A stretch of 64,000 nucleotides of DNA from an uncultured Cohaesibacter sp. Its GTDB lineage: Bacteria > Pseudomonadota > Alphaproteobacteria > Rhizobiales > Cohaesibacteraceae. Of this stretch, positions 60,530-64,000 are shown piece by piece. Position 1 is the stretch's first letter. Every line of letters starts with the position of its first letter. The stretch spans positions 62,001 through 126,000 of the forward strand of contig NZ_OY759860.1 in assembly GCF_963662805.1 (NCBI RefSeq). Reading direction: 5' to 3'. The notes below the pieces were generated by a model. It searched no databases and had not been told where the DNA came from. It worked only from the letters and a program-made list of their open reading frames with translations. The position numbers and the translations under genes were made by a program.

Positions 60530-61525
60530 ATGTTGCGTCAATTCTTTGGTGCCGCTGTGCTTGCCATGATGGTGGCAAGCCCCGCATTTGCTGCTGACAT
60601 CAAGCCTGCCGTCGTCTATGACCTTGGTGGCAAGAACGACCAGTCTTTCAACCAGTCTGCCTATTTTGGTGCAGAACAATATATGAAAGACACCGGAACT
60701 GAATATCGCGATTTCGAAATCCAGAATGACACCCAGCGCGAACAGGCGCTGCGTCGCTTTGCCCAGCGTGGCAACAACCCGATCGTTGCCATCGGCTTCT
60801 CCCATGCTGAAGCCCTGAAAAAAGTGGCTCCGGAATTCCCGGATACCAAATTCGCCATCGTCGACATGGTGGTTGATCTCCCGAACGTCCGCTCCATCGT
60901 CTTCAAGGAGCACGAAGGCTCCTACCTCGTTGGTCTTCTGGCTGCAAAAGCCTCTCAGACCGGCAAAGTCGGCTTTGTCGGCGGCATGGACATCCCGCTC
61001 ATCCGCGCATTCGCCTGCGGCTACAAGCAGGGTGCCAAGGCAACCAATCCGGACGTGGAAGTGTTTGAAAACATGACCGGCACCACCGGCGCTGCATGGA
61101 ACGACCCCGTCAAGGGTGGCGAGCTTGCCAAATCCCAGATCGACCGTGGCGCTGACGTGATCTATCACGCTGCTGGCGGCACCGGCGCAGGCGTGCTGCA
61201 GGCCGCAGCTGACGCTGGCAAACTGGGCATCGGCGTTGACTCCAACCAGAACCACATGCATCCGGGCAACATGCTGACCTCCATGGTCAAGCGCGTTGAT
61301 ATCGCCGTCTACAATGCCTTCAAGGATCTGGCAGACGACAACTGGAGCTCCGGCATCAACGTTCTGGGTCTGGCCGAAGGCGGCGTTGCCTGGGCTGACG
61401 ACGAATACAACAAGGACCTGATCACCGACGACATGCGCGCTGCTGTCGATCAGGCAACCAAAGACATCGTCGATGGCAAGATCACTGTGCACGACTATCG
61501 TGCAGACAGCACCTGCCCATTCTAA
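60530..61525 (+). CDS. BMP family nucleoside-binding protein
   Basis: A 331-aa periplasmic binding protein of the basic membrane protein family, which in bacteria binds purine and other nucleosides for ABC import. The start MLRQFFGAAVLAMMVAS follows GAAGGGG; the signal peptide ends at AFAADIK. There is no lipobox cysteine, as usual in Gram-negatives. Family features are YDLGGKNDQSFNQSAY, VGFVGGMDIPLI and VIYHAAGGTGAGVLQA. The following ATPase and permease genes complete the importer. Confidence 0.92.
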   Translation: MLRQFFGAAVLAMMVASPAFAADIKPAVVYDLGGKNDQSFNQSAYFGAEQYMKDTGTEYRDFEIQNDTQREQALRRFAQRGNNPIVAIGFSHAEALKKVAPEFPDTKFAIVDMVVDLPNVRSIVFKEHEGSYLVGLLAAKASQTGKVGFVGGMDIPLIRAFACGYKQGAKATNPDVEVFENMTGTTGAAWNDPVKGGELAKSQIDRGADVIYHAAGGTGAGVLQAAADAGKLGIGVDSNQNHMHPGNMLTSMVKRVDIAVYNAFKDLADDNWSSGINVLGLAEGGVAWADDEYNKDLITDDMRAAVDQATKDIVDGKITVHDYRADSTCPF

Positions 61526-61539
61526 GACACTTTGAAGTG

Positions 61540-61572
61540 CGCCCCGTTCGATTGATCCGAGCGGGGCGTCTT
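61540..61572 (+). terminator. Hairpin after the BMP gene
   Basis: CGCCCCG (61540-61546) pairs with CGGGGCG (61562-61568), followed by TCTTCG. With a weak T tract it may reduce, rather than stop, transcription into the ATPase gene, giving more binding protein than transporter. Confidence 0.55.
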
Positions 61573-61721
61573 CGCATCATTCTGGCCAAGGTTTGGCTGT
61601 TCGCGACGGACTGCTAGTTCGTGCGGGGCAGCGGGCCTCAGCAAAGCCCACCCATACCGTTCTGCCCATGGCAGCCGGGTCTCGCTTTTGAATTTTCAGG
61701 AAAGGCGGGAGGGGCTTCGAA

Positions 61722-63377
61722 TTGGGGACAAAGAATTTGCATCTGGACGCGCATACTGAAACCGCAGGTGCTGGCAGCGCAGGGACTGACAACAGGACCC
61801 TTGCGATCCGGCTTGCGGGCATTGAAAAGACGTTCGGCTCTGTCTACGCCAACAGGAATATCGACCTGTCGGTCAAGAAGGGCTCCATCCATGGCATCAT
61901 CGGCGAGAATGGGGCCGGGAAATCGACCCTGATGTCGATCCTCTATGGCTTCTATCAGGCCGATGCCGGAGAGATTTTCGTCAATGGCAAGAAAGAGCTG
62001 ATCACCGACAGCCAGAAGGCCATCTCGGTCGGCATCGGTATGGTCCATCAGCATTTCATGCTGGTCGACAATTTCTCAGTGCTGGAAAATGTGGTGCTCG
62101 GTGTCGAGGGCGGGGCAACCCTTGCCAGTGGCATGGCCCGTGCGCGCAAGGAGCTCAAGCGTCTGGCTGACGAATATGAGCTCAACATTGATCCCGATAC
62201 CAAGATCGAGGATCTGCCCGTCGGCTTGCAGCAGCGGGTCGAGATCCTGAAGGCGCTCTATCGCGGCGCTGATATTCTCATTCTCGACGAGCCCACCGGC
62301 GTGCTGACACCGGCCGAGGCCGACCACCTGTTCCGCATCCTTGAGCAGCTGCGCGATCAGGGCAAGACGATCCTGCTCATCACCCACAAGCTGCGCGAGA
62401 TCATGGCCATCACCGACGAAGTCTCGGTCATGCGCGGCGGCGAAATGGTGGCGAGCGTCAAAACGGCTGAAACCTCTGTTGAAGAGCTGGCCGAACTGAT
62501 GGTTGGCCGCCGGGTATTGTTGCGGGTCGAAAAGGGCCCGGCCAATCCGGGTAGGGAAGTGTTGCGGGTCGAGAACCTCACAGTGACCGACAAGCGCGGC
62601 GTCGACGTGGTCAAGGATGTCTCCTTCTCCGTGCGCGCAGGCGAAATCGTCGGCATCGCCGGAGTGTCGGGCAACGGTCAGAGCGAGCTGATGGAAGCCA
62701 TCGCTGGCATGATCAAGGCCCGGTCCGGGCGGGTGTTTCTCAACGGTGAGCCCATCGGCGTCAAGGACAAGGCCGACGCGCTGGAGCTGCGCCATCGTGG
62801 CCTCGCCCATGTCCCCGAAGATCGCCATCACACGGGCCTCGTGACGAAATTCCCGGCAACGGAAAACATGATCCTCGGCTATCAGGATCAGGAGAAATAT
62901 GGCAAGGGCCTGTTCCTCGATCTCAACGCAATCCTTGAGGAAACCAAGACCTATATGGAGGACTTCGACGTCCGGCCTCAGGATCCGCACTTGAAGGCGG
63001 CGAACTTCTCCGGCGGCAACCAGCAGAAAATGGTGCTAGCCCGCGAGATGGAACGCGACCCGGATATCCTGCTCGTCGGCCAGCCGACCCGAGGTGTCGA
63101 CATCGGCGCGATCGAGTTCATTCACAAGCGGCTCATCGAAATGCGTGACGCGGGCAAGGCGATCCTGCTTGTCTCGGTCGAGCTTGACGAAATCCGCTCC
63201 CTGTCCGACCGCGTGCTGGTGATGTTCGCCGGTGGCATTGTCGGCGAGCGCGGCGAAGGCGCGAGCGAGATCGAACTTGGCTGCATGATGGCCGGGATCG
63301 ACGATCCGTCCGACATGCCTGCCGCCACCAAAACCCGCATTGAAGCCTCCGCAGAAGAGGCAGGAGGTCAGGCATGA
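61722..63377 (+). CDS. Nucleoside ABC transporter ATP-binding protein, double ABC cassette
   Basis: A 551-aa ATPase with two ABC domains, like NupA and RbsA. The first has Walker A GENGAGKST, signature LPVGLQQRVEIL and Walker B ILILDEPTGVLTP. The second has a degenerate Walker A (GVSGNGQSE), a strong signature FSGGNQQKMVLA and Walker B ILLVGQPTRGVD, so the second site probably does not hydrolyse ATP, as in relatives. The start is a TTG (61722) with GGGAGGGG seven bases before it. The stop overlaps the permease start by four bases. Confidence 0.93.
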   Translation: MGTKNLHLDAHTETAGAGSAGTDNRTLAIRLAGIEKTFGSVYANRNIDLSVKKGSIHGIIGENGAGKSTLMSILYGFYQADAGEIFVNGKKELITDSQKAISVGIGMVHQHFMLVDNFSVLENVVLGVEGGATLASGMARARKELKRLADEYELNIDPDTKIEDLPVGLQQRVEILKALYRGADILILDEPTGVLTPAEADHLFRILEQLRDQGKTILLITHKLREIMAITDEVSVMRGGEMVASVKTAETSVEELAELMVGRRVLLRVEKGPANPGREVLRVENLTVTDKRGVDVVKDVSFSVRAGEIVGIAGVSGNGQSELMEAIAGMIKARSGRVFLNGEPIGVKDKADALELRHRGLAHVPEDRHHTGLVTKFPATENMILGYQDQEKYGKGLFLDLNAILEETKTYMEDFDVRPQDPHLKAANFSGGNQQKMVLAREMERDPDILLVGQPTRGVDIGAIEFIHKRLIEMRDAGKAILLVSVELDEIRSLSDRVLVMFAGGIVGERGEGASEIELGCMMAGIDDPSDMPAATKTRIEASAEEAGGQA

Positions 63378-64000
63378 GTGCTCCGCTTGCAAAACTGCCT
63401 CGCTGGGTCGACTACGGTCTGATCCCCTTGCTCAATCTCACCGCGGCCTTGCTGGTCTCCGGTCTGGTGGTGCTGCTGATCGGCGAGAACCCGCTTGAGG
63501 CCGTCTATTGGCTGGTGCAGGGTTCGCTCGGTTATGGCGAAGGCTTCGGCTTCACCCTCTACTACACCACCAACTTTATTTTCACCGGCCTCGCCGTTGC
63601 GGTCGCCGCCCACGCTGGTCTGTTCAACATCGGTGGGGAAGGGCAGGCCTATTTCGCCGGTCTCGGCGTTGCGCTCGCCTGTCTGGCGCTTGACCGCTAT
63701 GTGCCATGGTGGGTGACCTTCCCGTTCGCGCTGGCTGGCGGTGCACTCTTTGGGGCCGCATGGGCGGCCATTCCCGCCTATCTGCAGGCCAAGCGTGGCA
63801 GTCACATCGTCATCACCACCATCATGTTCAACTTCATCGCCTCGGCGGTGATGGCCTATCTGCTGGTGCAGGTCTTCAAGCAACCCGGCTCGATGCAGCC
63901 CGAAAGCCGCACCTTTGAGGTTGGTGGACGTCTGCCCTTCATCCATGAGGTGCTCGGATGGATGGGGATCGATGTCGCCACTTCGCCGCTCAATCTGTCC
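63374..64000 (+). CDS. Nucleoside ABC transporter permease (partial, runs off the window)
   Basis: The first 209 residues of an inner-membrane permease, starting MSAPLAKLPRWVDYG, overlapping the ATPase stop by four bases. Hydrophobic segments include LLNLTAALLVSGLVVLLIG and NFIFTGLAVAVAAHAGLF, followed by the characteristic NIGGEGQAYFAGLG block of the BPD-2 permeases that serve nucleosides. A second permease gene is expected downstream, outside the window. Confidence 0.9.
   Translation, partial: MSAPLAKLPRWVDYGLIPLLNLTAALLVSGLVVLLIGENPLEAVYWLVQGSLGYGEGFGFTLYYTTNFIFTGLAVAVAAHAGLFNIGGEGQAYFAGLGVALACLALDRYVPWWVTFPFALAGGALFGAAWAAIPAYLQAKRGSHIVITTIMFNFIASAVMAYLLVQVFKQPGSMQPESRTFEVGGRLPFIHEVLGWMGIDVATSPLNLS

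Overview
The window is a chromosomal segment of an alphaproteobacterium, most likely order Hyphomicrobiales (Rhizobiales). Three blocks point there: trpA-accD-folC-trxA-addA-addB-murU-tsaE/amgK-divL-ahcY; lptC-lptA-lptB-rpoN-hpf-ptsN; and the lineage regulators GcrA and DivL with a perfect Irr iron-control element. A marine relative of Cohaesibacter or Stappia would fit, but the genus is a guess. No rRNA, tRNA, insertion sequence, prophage or CRISPR array was seen.

Layout. 1-3075: end of trpA, accD and folC, all broken by single-base insertions that look like sequence error. 3569-3880: a 50-aa DUF1127 protein followed by three hairpins that each display CCUCCUCCC, matching the CcaF1/CcsR 'cuckoo RNA' arrangement known from Rhodobacter. 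4035-18258 (minus strand): trxA, addAB recombination helicase-nuclease, murU and a tsaE-amgK fusion (wall recycling and tRNA t6A), divL (tyrosine in place of the histidine-kinase histidine) and ahcY with a clear promoter and a 22-bp perfect palindrome. 18584-20081: an SDR oxidoreductase and a YdcF-like membrane protein. 20280-29850: an exopolysaccharide cluster with flippase, glycosyltransferase, GINT-like protein, GumC-type co-polymerase, WecG/TagA transferase (frame-disrupted), GH5 glycanase and a small SH3-like secreted protein.

30003-36857: an RNase D-like exonuclease, LPS export lptCAB, sigma-54, hibernation factor and PtsN. 37080-41835: chromate transporter, Hsp20 and DUF1150 behind a consensus heat-shock promoter, an L,D-transpeptidase, and gcrA with DnaA-like and CtrA-like sites upstream. 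41589-45115: a possible short terminated RNA, then argD, argF and hslO. 45478-50324: an RND efflux pair behind a hairpin-rich leader.

50387-53406: a DUF2189 membrane protein, an SDR, and the iron pair bfd/bfr, with the Irr element at the bfr promoter. 53683-57472: a YnjBCD-like ABC importer with a structured leader. 57546-60005: hrpB. 60530-64000: a BMP-type nucleoside ABC importer, whose first permease runs off the window.

The strongest non-coding signals are the triple anti-Shine-Dalgarno hairpin array, the ahcY palindrome, the bfr iron-control element, the ynjB leader, and the promoter-terminator unit upstream of argD.
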